The translations under genes and the position numbers were made by a program. Shown one piece after another: positions 13,166-27,100 of a stretch of DNA of 64,000 nucleotides. Location: NCBI RefSeq assembly GCF_039555335.1, contig NC_092628.1:74030713-74094712 (forward strand), written 5' to 3'. The notes under the pieces are model-generated. The model searched no databases. It had not been told where the DNA came from and was given only the letters and a program-made list of their open reading frames with translations. How positions within the stretch are numbered: position 1 is the stretch's first letter; every line of letters starts with the position of its first letter. Source of the stretch: Amphiura filiformis. Lineage: Eukaryota; Echinodermata; Ophiuroidea; Amphilepidida; Amphiuridae.

Positions 13166-13615
13166 AACTGGAAATGCATTATGCTCTGAGCAAGTCATTT
13201 GAGCATCTGCGGAGGGGCCTTACACGATCACATAGCCATCTACACTGCTAGACTTTCTCTGGCCCATCTATTGCGCTTTAATTTGCATGTTTTAAGCCTG
13301 GGCATAAAAGTATCTGTATTCTGTAGTACACTATTAAGTAATTTCTTAAAGAAAATACAACTTGTACAAAATAATGTAGTTGATAGATGCTAAAATTGCA
13401 CTTTAACAAAATTTTAGACTGTTCAACATTGGCAAATCTTATTTAAAAGATACTGTTGACTCATGCCATCAAAATAACTTTCATCCAAATTTTAACATTA
13501 ACAGAATAAAAACATCTGTTGCAAAAAGTGCCAATGCTGTCTGACCGAAAAACGATAGCAATATGTACTCTAGCATCGGATGTGTAACTATAGTGTGCAA
13601 ATTCGAAGCTAGAGT

Positions 13616-14120
13616 TCTTGAGTAACTCCGAGGTAAAACTGACAAATACTATATATTTCTCTAGTTCGAATAATCAGACCCAAAACAAAATACTAATTTC
13701 TGACATGATCCTGTTCCTGAACTGTTTCCATATGAAATCTTGATGGCAAATAGGACAAAAGTAGCACATGGTCACGGTTATACTTGACAGCTTTTTAATC
13801 CCTATTCATGTTACATACAGTACATGAATCACGCTATTGTGGACCATCCTTCTGATACTTGAGTGTTTGGACAAGCGGAACGTCTTTTGTCTACCTCTCT
13901 GTTTGTAAACAAACCAGGAGGTCGAAATCGCCCTCCTCGCTGAATACGAAAGTCAGCGTAATAGTACGGCACTAAATATTTCTCAATGCTTGAACTTTGG
14001 ATTTCTTAAATGTACAGGACACGGCACCCGTCCCCTGAGCGTGTACCGCCGCTGCAAGACTTCAGGTCCGTAGATGTCATTATGTATATAATAAAGACTG
14101 AAGTCTTGCTTGCAGGACTA
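13616..14120. repeat. Dispersed repeat, long copy, upstream of APMAP
   Basis: Same family as 694-860; the 3' palindromic block gcaagacttcaggtccgtag is nearly identical. It occupies the region about 0.6-1.2 kb upstream of the APMAP start codon. Confidence 0.6.
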
Positions 14121-15369
14121 TGGTATATGATTTATGCACAAATCTATTCCACGTATGTATAAATTGCAAATAAAGATCCGATTTTTGGAAAGTTAATTTT
14201 AAGCTTACCTAGCTTTACTAGTCTGTTCTTCGCTTTATCTTGAAATTTTGTCACTTAGTGCAGCATGCAGCTGAGGCTGAGCAGAGTTGTAGCTTACAAT
14301 TTTCCTGTCTTTACTGACCGTGTATTTCCGCTTTCAATGGAAATCCCAAGTCATCCCAGACCAGGATACAACTTGACCTATAAAAAGTTAAACAATCAAT
14401 CAGCCACACTCAGCAGTACAGGATCCTACCTGCTGACTTGGTCTTGGTTACTTCCGGGTTGGGTCGGGCCTAAAGTAAAATTGATTTTACAATTATAAAA
14501 GCTCTTTATTGGCAATATTTGAATACATTTCGATAAAACATAAAATTAAATAATGTGCGGGTCACAAAAAAGTTGAACAAAATTGTAAATAAAGTTTATT
14601 TTTGAGTTCAGGGAATTTTAAGTTATTGAATAGAAACAATTAAGCTTCTCTCATACTCAAATTACGTAGCTATTTTCTTTTTTTACCGAAACAAAACTTG
14701 TGACATAATATCTGAATCGTACAGCAATAAACATTAAATTGAGTTTTCGCTTCATTGCTGAGCGCTGAGCGATTCGTGTTTGACCAATGAAAATAGGGTA
14801 CTTTCCCCAATACAACAAAAGCACGCTTTCTTATTGGCCAAAAGCAGTAACTCGTCGTTCAGCGATTTAGTATCAAATAATTTTTATGCACGTGTATCAT
14901 TCCTATACCTCGATATCTCGATGAGTAAATAAAATCATGTATTTATAGTTCATGAGTTCAGATTCATTCACATCCAGGTAAATGCATTGTCGCAGCAATG
15001 ATCTTTGCACCTTACTGATATGAAATAGCTGATGTAATTGTAAGTACAACACAGCTGTGTCGTGACCATGCATGTATTAGTGTAAGCTTACATAATTAAT
15101 TTTACTGGATGTGCACTGCATTACAATAAATAATTATGAGCCGGGGGGTAAAAGTTAAGGGGGCTCGGGGTAAGCAAGTTTTGGCGAGCCGAGAGGGGGG
15201 GAAGCGATATAACGACCAAATGATAAATGACGATTATCATGGAAGACTGAGTTCCGCAGTCTAATTTTTGGGTCTGGGGCACCTTAAAATAAAACACTCT
15301 AGGTATGAAAGGCAAACCTTAGTTAACACATTTGCTAGTCAGCCAAATTGGCCCAAACCGGGGTCCAAA

Positions 15370-17115
15370 CACGATATATATTTTACATAGAAAATAAGAA
15401 GAACAGATTTTTCAAGGAAACCTACATAAATATGTTGTCTAAACTTCACTTGACCTAAATATATGATTTATTTTTGTGGTGAGATAATCGTACCTGGAAT
15501 TTTAGAGGGATTTTGATAGCAGTTCCACATAAGCTGCTCCAGAGACTGTCTATGCTGTTTTGTTTTTGTGATGCATTAAAAGTTGGCTGAATATTTTTGA
15601 TGAAAGTCAATCTTTGACAAGATGTAACTTTGCTACTAAAACTTAAAAAGTGCTATTTCAAAATGGTTTTCAGTTTGGGCTTACTCAGGGCTTTAATTTG
15701 AATTAAAATGATGTGGTTCAATGGCAAATTTGAAATAACCTTTCATACCCGGCTTTCATACCTATAAAAAGGCTTAGGAAAACCCTGGGGGGTCACTCTC
15801 ACACAAAAGTGCCTCCCACCCGCGTCCGAACACCTCTGAAATGCACCCTTAATGGCGAATTTTCACATAACCAAATTGCACCCCTTAATGGCGAAACACA
15901 TGCAAAATCCTACCCTAAAATAAATGGCGTAGTATGTGCAAAAACCATACCCTAAATGGCGTCAACTTGGAAATATCTATATTGATACCCTAAGTGGCGT
16001 AAACACTAAACAGGGAAATGAGCTAATTTGATACCCAAGGTGTCTTTTTGATGTTGCAGACATATCTAGATACTGAAGAAAACATGCACAAAAGTAACAA
16101 GAATCAATTAAAAAGTGGTGATTTTTATCAAATTAGTGCAAACTCACTCAAACAATAATATTACTAACCTTAAACGTCTAAGGCTTTGGCTGAAAAAGGA
16201 CCCCTAAATGGCGATGCCTTCTGAAAAAGTACCCCTTTTTCAAAAAGACGTCGACGCCGCTGTGTGGTGAAAAACGTACCGTACCCTTTTAGACGTTTTT
16301 CTTGGACACGGGTGCGTAGCAAGTCCAGTAGTGAGACCCCCCCCCCCCCGAGGAAAACAGTACGGAAAAGCTTTAATATATATGCATATTTTATGTGTGA
16401 AGGGAGGGGCAAAGATTTTTTGGCGGCCCGAGAGAGGGGGGGCCAAGCGATTTTTGGCATGCCGATAGGGAGGGGAGGGGCAAGCAATTTGTGGCGGGCC
16501 GTTCAAAAATTTTACCCGGGGTGGGGGGGCTCATAATCATTGCACAGCCCCTAAACTGTAATGTAAGGCAAATTAAAATTTGTCATCAAACCACATCATT
16601 GTATAAATTATATATCAAATTAAAGCCCTCGAGTAAAGAAAGCCAAAACTGAAAACCGTTCTGTCGCAGGCTCGCAGCACTTTCCGTAGCAAAGTTGCAT
16701 CTTGTCAAAGATTGACTTTCATCAAAAATATTCAGCCAACAGTTCATCGTTAATAATGCATCAAAATTGCAAACAGCATAGTCTCATGACAGTACAGCTT
16801 TTCACTTCTCTTGGCGGCGTTATGGAACAGCCAAATCTTGTAGGGGGAGGGGGCGAGATGGGACAGCCAAATCTTGGCAAAAGCAACCAATGCAATGAGA
16901 AGAATATATCGCAAGTGACGTCATGCCGACCAACAGAATATGGAATTGCTATCAAAATCCCTCTCAAATTCCATGTGCGATTCTTTCATCACAAAAATAA
17001 ATGATATATTTGGGTCAAGTTAGGTGTAGACAACAAATAGGGTCAGGCTACATATTATGTAGGTTTCCTTGACCTATATTTTCTATTAATTTTCTATGCA
17101 AAATATGTATTCTGT
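15370..17115. mobile_element. Large foldback (inverted-repeat) element, ~1.7 kb
   Basis: The left arm (about 15370-15740) reappears inverted at about 16590-17115; paired words include aaggaaacctacata, gagggattttgatagca, agtcaatctttgacaaga and aatatttttgatgaaa. The spacer holds (accctaaatggcg)-like repeats at about 15850-16020, a 13-base C run near 16338 and G-rich segments at 16395-16530. No coding content is convincing; overlapping ORFs in the G-rich part are low-complexity. It lies between the APMAP and ABCD4 start codons. Confidence 0.75.
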
Positions 17116-17275
17116 TGGTCGGTCGGAGTTGTTGAATTTGACATGCTCACTCCCCATTATAACTGGTGTGAAACTTTTCCTGTGGTGTCTTTGGAGTTGT
17201 CCTGAATTTTCCAAATTTATAATGTTTTGGATTTCATAGTGTTAACTTTTCTTCAAGTACATTTGCAGCACATTA

Positions 17276-17663
17276 GGCCCTTCGCACTTGATTATTAGTT
17301 TCCTGTTTACCGCTCGCGTCCAAAATTGACAATCTCAAAATAATTAGTTATTTTATTTTTATTTCCAATTTTCTCCTTTAAAATAACTTTCAACTACTTC
17401 TACTTGACATTTTCTGACTTTAATAATATCAACAATAATGATGAATGAACAAAGAGTACAACTCCACCTTCACTTATTTATAAAATCAAATATTGTTGTG
17501 AAATAATTAAATGCCCGCCCTTGTTAAAACGAGTCGATAGTTGCTTGTAATAGTTCAAACCAAATAAAGAAAATAAAATATAATTAATAATTAATAATTA
17601 AAAGTCACCTCGTCCCTTTTTCAAAATCTTAAACAGGAAACTAATAATCAAGTGCGAAGGGCC
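17276..17663. mobile_element. MITE with perfect ~35-bp terminal inverted repeats and TTA duplication
   Basis: GGCCCTTCGCACTTGATTAT... at the left is matched perfectly in inverted form at the right for about 35 bases, flanked by TTA at 17273-17275 and 17664-17666. A 3-bp TWA duplication with GGCC-type ends suggests a PIF/Harbinger-type MITE (inference). It lies about 0.5 kb upstream of the ABCD4 start. Confidence 0.8.
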
Positions 17664-18148
17664 TTATTGTTGATAATATATATCAGAAAAACAACTCCAA
17701 ACAATAAGTAATTTAACTAACTTAGAGAAATTTTGTTGACTTTGTCATTCATTTCAAAGGTAATCTTTCACTTCAAGGAAATGACAGCCAAATTGACTTA
17801 GCTATTGACAAGTTTTCACTAAATTATTGCTTTAAATATAGAGTGCAGGCCTGTAGGGTGTCCAAATCCCAGGGTCCAAAGCAGAAGTGAAAAGGGCAAC
17901 TTCTTAAATGCAGAAGTTATCAAATTTTGCAAAATGAAGGCCCATTTGAAGCCATTTGGTGGTAGTTAGGAAATGTGTGAAAATGAATTCCCAATTGTAT
18001 ACTAACTCATTTGTACCACATTAATCCTAGTGGCACTTCTGGTTTGTTTTATCAACTCACTTGTTTACAAAATATGTCTTATTTACATGCAGGTAATTAA
18101 ATCATCTGTTTTGGGAAGCACTACAAATACATTTACACCAAATTTGAG

Positions 18149-21100
18149 ATGGAATCTGAATCTGAGCTCCAATCACCGCCAGAAGTCAACATTAAATCTA
18201 GAAAGGATTCACAAGATGCTAAGAAGTAAGTTAATGTAGAACAGTGAAGAAGGCAACAATTTATGCACCCCTGCAGTGAGTGCATTGTATACAGGGAATT
18301 TTTCACAGATTAAAGAAAAATATTGATCCACAATTTTGCATCAGGTTCATTATATTAACTTTAATGTGTATTTTGTATAACAGCAATGCAATCATGGGTA
18401 CAGATTAACTTTGTCAACATTGAAATGTCAACATGTCCCTGCAAATTTGGCATCATTATTCAGCCATTCATGCCTAATAATTATTATTAGTTAAAAACAA
18501 TCTTCTAAAAACGAAAGAAAGTTGCACAAACCATTTGAATAGTTTTACAAAAACAAAAGTTGACTCATGCCTAAGGCTAGTGAGGAGATGCCAGAAGCAG
18601 CAAGTCACTTTTGCCAGGAAGAGAGTGGCATCACTAACACCACAAGCCTAACAATGCAATGCAATGCAATAGAGGTTATCCATGTTTACTCATGTGTGAC
18701 TTCTAACAAAAGGCGCTGCTTCCCGTAGTACATGTATTCCTCATTCAAACCAATTCATTGCACTGCCTCGGAGTACTTGCATGACTTTGGTGGGCAGGGT
18801 TTTCTTTAACGCACAAAACACGCATATTTACGCATTCAGGCACTTTGCTGACTCCTTCAAATCCAAAGTCCCAAAGTCCAACTCGTACAAAATCTTGAAA
18901 ACGTACGCGTTCAGATATTGCAAGATTTGAATAGAGAAACACCCGATATTGTGCATTTATTCTCGGCTTTTGGCATTTAGGACCTACTCCCGATATGTAG
19001 GGCCCATCACATTTTGTCAGCATCGATCCATGCATGTTTTAGTGATTAGTAAAATTGTAGAGGGTCAGTTTGAAATCTTGCAAACTGGGTTCGGGTCCTT
19101 TTTTCTGTTTAAATGATGCACCAAATGTCTTCAATTGGACTTTAATTTGGCAAAATATTTCCTCTCATGGGGGAACATCCCCCTCAGACACCCCCATGCC
19201 TAGTGGATAAACAAGTGACCATTTTCGCATCGGTTTTCGACATTTGCCAATTTAGGCCCTATGTTTAACACAATTTATAGGCCTAATAAGGGAAAACGTG
19301 ACAACAAAGGCTTTATGGACCGTCATTGCACAATTTTCGGCTTTTCAACTTAAATTTTACACAGTAATAGTGCCAAAATGGTCCACCAAATCACTTCAAT
19401 TAGGTCTTCATTTTACAAATTTTTCCAGTTCTGAGGGGGGGAACATCCCCCTGCGTAGTTGATAAACAAACGGCCACTTTCACTTCTGCTTTCGACATTT
19501 GCCAATTTATGTTTAACACAATTTGTAGGCCTACCATAATAGGGAAAAGTTGCCGTCCACGAAAGGCTCCATGGACTGCTCATTTCACAAATGTTCGGCT
19601 TTTTAAACTAAAATTTTACACATTGATAGTGCCAAAAAGTATCCACCAAATTGCTTCAATTAGGTCTTCATTTTGCACAAGTTTTTTACTTCCCCCTTCT
19701 GACTGCTTTAGATCCGCCACTGCTCCAAAAAGTGGCGTATATTTCTTATTGACTTGGGGGGGGGGGGGGTGAAAAGATGTCTTGAAGTATAGTGAATCCA
19801 GCACCTTTTGGGGAAAGAATAAGTTTATGGTACAAAGTACAAAAAATTTTACCATTTTGAAGCTAAACTGTTGAAATATGGTGCAAAAGTGGAATAAATT
19901 CGCACTAAGCACGCAACAATTTGCACTTTTGGGACTAAAATGACCAGATATGAGGTTAATTTGGTCAGAAACCCACATACAGGCGTCAACATGGGGGGGG
20001 GGGGAATGATTGTATGGACCATCCCCCTGGCAAAAAATCTACATCTATGGCTCCAAAAACACACATATTGTTTAAAATGTCTTCAAAAATAGTATTTATA
20101 AAAATACCCCTTGGGCAATGTTATTGACTCCTTCAGAGGAAAAATTCACAATTGAAAGGGTCAAAAAAATTTGAAAATACCCTTTCAGCAAAATGCTTAA
20201 AGAAAACCCTGTTGGTGGGCTATTTTGAAACGTCATGGTTGCACATGCAGGTACTTCTTTTGAAAAACCTAAACAAGGTATAGCAGTAGCTGATAGGATA
20301 TGCAGCTTATAGAACACGGATAACCTCTATGCAATGCGATACAATGCAATATATTAACAACAACATATTGTACAAGAAACATACATTTTCAAAAATGCAT
20401 AAAACATGCATGTAAAAATATCACATTATAAAATGGATGTTATGTAAGATAGTGATTTTCAATACTACTGTCAATGAAATGACATAACATAACAACAAGT
20501 ATTTATATGCGCCTTTGCCTAAGGATTCAAGGCACAAAAGTAAAAAAAAACCCAAAAAAACCCAGAAAGCAGTGGCAGCAACAATTTAGGAAATAAGTGA
20601 GTTTTGATCAGTGACTTAAATGAGTCCAGGCTGATGGCATTCTTGATTGTAGATGGTAAGCCTGCCATTCCAGAACTTTGGAGCAGCCACTGAAAAGGCT
20701 CTATCCCCAGCATATCTCCTGGTGTGAGGAATGGTAAGATTAACACTCTCACTGGACCTAATACATTTTTGTTCAATTCAATATTTGTTTCAGATACCGA
20801 TGTGATTTCTTATTTTTGAAGAGGTTTCTTCGCATTCTAGGATTATTTTTCCCAGGATGCTTCACTCCTCACACAGCACTATTTTTACTTTTGCTTATTG
20901 TTGCTGTTGGTGGTAAGTAACACATAAAATTTTGATATAAATGTGTTATATAGCTCGGCAAACTATGTAGAATTTCAACATTGGAAGGCCTAATATAGTA
21001 CTACTACTATATGTACTTGCTCCCTGCAAATCCAGGCAAAATCATCAGAAAACTTGGAAAATATGCCAGTAAACATGCTGCAAACCAAGAGAATAAGAGT

Positions 21101-24100
21101 TTTTGTTCAATCAAGTTGGAATTCCTGGGAAAATTGCTAATATAATGTACCATGTACAAAGCTATGTCAAATACATATGTAGTACTATACTAGGAATTTC
21201 AATTGAATGAACACAGCTGTACAACAGCGTGAAGAACATCCACATGTCCACTTACAACTAGATCATGCCAACTCACTTGTGATTGGTTAGTATTGTATCC
21301 AAGGTCATGCGTTCGAGTTGTAGTTTGAAATACGCGATATATGATCGCGGATGGGTCAAATACAGCTGTTGAAAGCTGTGTTCATTCAGTTGAATTCCCA
21401 GTATAGTTTACTGCTTCATTAGGAATCAACATGTGTGAGACACTTTGTATTCTCTTCGAAGTTTTAACCTTAAGTTTGTTTGATTCCAGAACAAATAGCC
21501 GTTTACTATGTTGGGCTCATACCCAGTGAGTTCTACTCAGTCCTACCAGTCAAAAATTTTGATGGTTTTATGGAAGTCCTCTGGCAGTCACTCCTCTATA
21601 TCATTCTTATAGCTGTGGTAAGTTCATAAGGTGCATTTGGTGATCTATGTAAGGGCTTGCTTTTATAGGAAATCCAAATCAGCTATTTCATCAAACCATA
21701 TTATTGTCAGTTAAACATTTCATGTTTCAAATGTAATTATGCTGTGGTACCATATTCCTAATTGGGGAATAAAATCATGCTTTTGTAGCAATGATGTTTC
21801 TGTTTTTAGCCAGAAAATCATTCATGCATTATGGTAGATGTACTTTCACACCAGCCTGATAGCCAGTTGCTGCTCTATAAAGTTGCTGCTAAAACTTCAA
21901 AATTATACATGTATGCCTGGCTGACTGGTAGAAATTTATATACCATTTGGCAGAATAATTCTGGTATACCCTGCACACAAGTATAACCCTAACCCAAACC
22001 CTAATCTTAACCCTAACTTTAAAAATAGGGATGCGCAGGGTAAACTAGAATTGTATTGAAAACACAGGGTATGCAGGGTAAACCAGAATTATATTGAAAA
22101 CACAGGGTGTGCAGGGTAAACCAGAATTGTATTGAAAACACAGGGTGTGCAGGGTAAACCAGAATTGTATTGAAAACACAGGGTGTGCAGGGTAAACCAG
22201 AATTGTATTGAAAACACAGGGTGTGCAGGGTAAACCAGAATTGTATTGAAAACACAGGGTGTGCAGGGTAAACCAGAATTGTATTGAAAACACAGGGTGT
22301 GCAGGGTAAACCAGAATTGTACCCATTTGGCTTCTTGAAGAGAGTGACGTCAATACTTTGTCAGAGTTACAGTTACAGATGTACCGCCTTTGATCGTGTG
22401 TATAAAAAAACATGCCAATTCTTAGAGTCAATGCGCATGATTGAATTCTACACACACCAGAGCATGCACTGACCTCACCTTCTCTCTATAGTTCTTCTTC
22501 TTTATAATACTGCACAACATCCCATTTTGGAACTAAGTGATTTGTTCAAGAAGACTCCAGCATGTCAGGTAGCTAAAAGTTCCTGTCGTTGGTAGCTTTT
22601 ATTGGTTACCTACCTGACTGGGAAGTGCCAACAATGCATAAGGTACATCCCAGATCATATTTCCGACTTCCGACTGATTTTGCTTGATCACATCACATAT
22701 GATGTACTCACCAGGTTCTTCATACATCATTGGAGCATGATGCAGCCATTGTACATGTGCACATTCTTGTACTGACTCAAAAATGTTTCAGTTCAATTGC
22801 AATATTTTCCATCTTTCAGAATAAAAGTGCTCGTCAGTATATCAGCAGCCTTCTATACATAAGATGGCGTGAGGCCCTTACTGCTTACATTCACAAGTAT
22901 TACTTCAGAAATTTTACCTACTATCAGCTAAATGTGCTGAGGGTGGACAGTATTGACAATCCGTAAGTAGCAGTTTTCCTTGTTGCAGAGATTTTAGTGT
23001 TCTTTCCATTCTTGTTGTGTTGGACCACACTAAGAGATAGATACCCTGAACATTTTCTCAACCTAAGAAACTTTTCACACATCACTTTGATGATGGATTC
23101 ATAACACTTATGATGTGTAACAATCATAAATTTCCTCCAGAAAATTCAATCAGTCATATTTTAAATGCATTTGAGTTGCTACTCTTCAATGATGTACTGT
23201 AAATGTTTGTGAAATCCATCCCTATTCACCTATAATTTGGTTCACCTCATGTTCGATAGTGACGTATGTGCTAATTTCGCTGGCGTAATTTTAATTGCGC
23301 AAAGCGTACATGCACACATACAAGGTCGGTTTGTCGTCACGCTTGCGGCGCAACCGTGAAAAAGCATTGACATCACTACTGAACTTAAAGTGAACCAAAG
23401 TGAAGGTCCTCAGTTCAAATCTGTGTGTAGTTAATAGTAGTTTTACTCAGTGCATTCATGCAGTATGGTATAAGAATATATTTGTTTGTATTACCACTTC
23501 TAACTGCTGTAATATTTTCTGTTGTTTTCAGAGACCAAAGAATAACACAGGATGTAGAGAGACTATGCAATCAATTCAGCCAGATTATATCACTCTTTCT
23601 TATCTCACCATTCACTGTGGCATTTTATACATACAACTGTTATGTCAAGTAAGTTTCTTTCATGTAATTTTACACAAAATTAGGGTTAGGGCTTGGGTTA
23701 GGGTTAGGATTAGGGTTATGAACTTCTGATTATGATTAGTCTTAGTGTTAGGGTTAGGATTAGCTTACACAAAATAATTATATGCAGGATCAACCCAAGT
23801 AAGTTAAGTTCAGTGTGGTGTTGTTGAAGGTTCCATTCAGTGATTTAACTATCCAGACATTTACATCCTTAAATTCATGAAAATTCTGATTTTGGCATTT
23901 TTGGATGGAATTGGAATGTACAAATAGCAAATGTGATCAATTGCATGAAAATATGGTTATACTGGTAATACCAGAGAGAGTAAAAAGATCTGAAAAGGTA
24001 GTCTAGCCAAGGGTCACATATCTATTTTTTAGTACTGTGAAAGGTAACTTTAAGCATTTCTTTTAAACATTAAACATGATCTAAAACTATCATTTTATTA

Positions 24101-27100
24101 GGCCCATGGTGATATTCTGACAGGTTTGTAACTGTGAATATTTTTCCCAATAAATAGATAATAAATTGGATCTCATTCCAATGAAACCTGTTAGAACAGT
24201 CACCTTTCTATATGAGTTACAATATATATATATTTTTTTATTTTATTCATGTTGCAGCTCTGGATGGATAGGCCCAGTCAGCATCTACTTGTTTTTCATA
24301 ATTGGGACAGTCATAAACAAGTTTGTCATGTCACCTGTTGTTAATCTCACCTTCTGTCAACAACGAAAAGAAGGAGCATTCAGGTATGTCCAACATTGTC
24401 AATACTATTCAATAGGCTCTTCTGAATGTTACCAATAGGTATGTGTATATTTGTATACACATTGTAATGTTGCGATGCTGCTCTGTTTTATCAGACTGAC
24501 ATTAATATTACTGGTCACTAGCAGTACATTATGCTAGTGCATGGAATTGGTATTGTTGGTTTGATTAAATTGATTTCAATTCTAATTTTTCTTGATGCAT
24601 AAGTTAGCATCTTTCCTTTTGCCTGTTTCCAGAATTGAAATAAATTGATTGAATCAAATGCAAATTGACTTAAACTAGGTTAAATAAATGGGTCAAACTC
24701 ATTCAGTAGAGTAACATGTGTTATATCTATACTTAATTTTGCAGATTTAAACACATGCAGATTAGGTCCAATGCTGAGTCTGCTGCATTTTATGTGGCTG
24801 GTGATGTAGAGAGAGCTAAGACCAACCATACACTGTTTACCTTGCTTGATACACAACTCAATGTAGCCAACTGGGAATTCTGGCTTCACAGTAAGTTTGA
24901 AAATAGATGTTTAAGGATACTGTTAAAGAGTTAAGTCTGATAATTACTGAAATGCTATATCCGTGTAATATTAGCAGTCGCAGTGATTGAGTCACAAATC
25001 ACTGGTGATAAAATGCTTGTAGGGATTGTGCAAATTCAGTCATGCCCAAAGTGCTTGAGCAGTTTGACACTGGGCATGCTAGCAGCTTCTGATACATGTA
25101 TATATTTTGGCTAGTCACTGCTCAGATTAAGTTGTACTCACAAAACCCTACGCTGGTAGTGACTATTTATTATAGCATGATCAGAAAGATTTGAGCCAGG
25201 TATACCAAGTTGATGTGGGGAACAAGACAACTTCAGACAAAGAAAGATAAAAACTAATGCCCAGTATGTAAACATTATACACATATGCAAAAATTACCTT
25301 TCAATGGGTTGCATACTGCATTCGTTTTTATCTTTCTTTGTCTTTGTCTTGTTCCCCACATCAAGTTGGTTTACCTGGCTCAAATCTTTTTTACATATTC
25401 TAGGTATCCTCTTGTATAATCTTTTGATCCTTGTTGTGTTTTTGTACAATGACCGTCAGAGACACCAGTCGATTACCTACTTTTTAGCATGACCATTATG
25501 TATCATAACTTGATTCAAGCTATATTAATGTTTCATCAACAACATCTAAATGAATGCAAAAACATCTCTTGATCACCATTGTGATTTTACTTATTGCGTA
25601 CAGTTGCAGTGAACATGTTTGATTACCTGGGTAGCATTCTGAGTTACGTAGTCATTGCTGTGCCAATATTTGCTGGTGCCTATGATAATTTAACTTCAGA
25701 TGAACTCTACAGCCTCATAAGCCAGGTAGGTAATTAAGATAGAAAGCTCAGAAATATGTATAATTACCACATTGATTGTAGTTGTTAGCCTAATTTGCAA
25801 ATTGGGCTTATTAACAGTTGTTTATGCTGATATCAAAATCTTGATCAAAGTGAAAAGGTATTCACTGAGCAGACATGCATAACTCCCTGGTAACTGGATC
25901 ATGCATCTTATGGAATGATAGTAAATGTGGTTAAATGAGTTTAGGTGAGGAAAATGTCTTTGCCTCTGGCACAGGAGGTCCCTGGTTCGATCCCTGATAG
26001 GTTAAATTTATATTCAATTATCAGCTGTTTTCATTATTGTATTTGAATTGTGGGGCAGATACAGTGGATTACAAGATCTCACTCAGCTAGTTCCAATCAA
26101 GGTAATGCCTGGCTGTTTATACACCCCACTGTGGTCTGTGAGGCATCCTGAGAGAGCAATGTTTCAATGCCGAAAGATCTATCCAGGTTAAATAAGATGT
26201 TAATACTGTGATAGACCTTGTGTGTTGATCAGTTTGATTGTAGTTCAGAGCAAAGAAATGTGATCCTGACTGATCCAGTTGAAATAGTGATAATCAGATT
26301 GCATGTAACACTTGAGCTAAGAAAGCTGAGAAAAGTGTGAATTTTCTTCTGCAGTGAATATCTTCAAATTCAACTATACCTTTACTATCAATTAGTTGTT
26401 GCAGGCAAAATGAATTTTATATTTACATTTTTTCTTTACAGAATTCTTTTGTCAGCATGTACTTGATCTTCTGTTTTTCTCAACTCATTGATTTATCCAA
26501 TCAAATATCAGACATAGCTGCATACTCACACAGGTAAGAAAGTGTGTTTTTTTTATACAAAACTAAACATAGCAATGAAATTTTTCACCTGGGGAAGAAA
26601 CAATTACATGTCTTGTAGACATAATTGTTTTCATCAAAAATCATTTTTAATTATGCTGATGTAGCCATAGTTTTTTCGCTAGTGTTTTTAATTCAAAACA
26701 GCAAACAGGCTTTAAATATGTTTTATAATGCCTGAAGTGCCATCTCTCTTTTGCAGCGTACCTGCTACACTCAGTTTTCATTACCCATTGAAGGTTGAAG
26801 GATATATATTTATGCTAGTTTGACCTAAATTGTCACATGCTATGAAATGCAGAGGATAAACATGCCAACTATTTGGTATAATATCTTGTGGTGCAAGTGA
26901 TGATGAATAACATCAATGTGTATTTTACTTTTAAGCTGAATTTATACTCGATCACTTTTGCAGAAAAGCGATTCGCACGCATGCTCAGTGTTTACTTCCA
27001 TTTTCAGAGCGTCAAGCCTATCAATCGATACAAGTCGCAGAGGCAAAAACGATGTCGCTTTTGCAACATTTCTCGATCATTAACTTTCGATGATGAATTA

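Noticed and set aside
16170-16536. ORFs on both strands in the foldback spacer
   Set aside because: Caused by G/C homopolymers and low-complexity sequence; no conservation.
21957-22322. CRISPR array
   Set aside because: The 38-bp units are contiguous with no variable spacers, and the genome is eukaryotic.
22019-22455. Long minus-strand ORFs with a repeated [13 protein letters not shown]-like peptide
   Set aside because: They are translations of the 38-bp minisatellite, which lacks stops in the minus frames; the unit length is not a multiple of three and the array lies in an ABCD4 intron.
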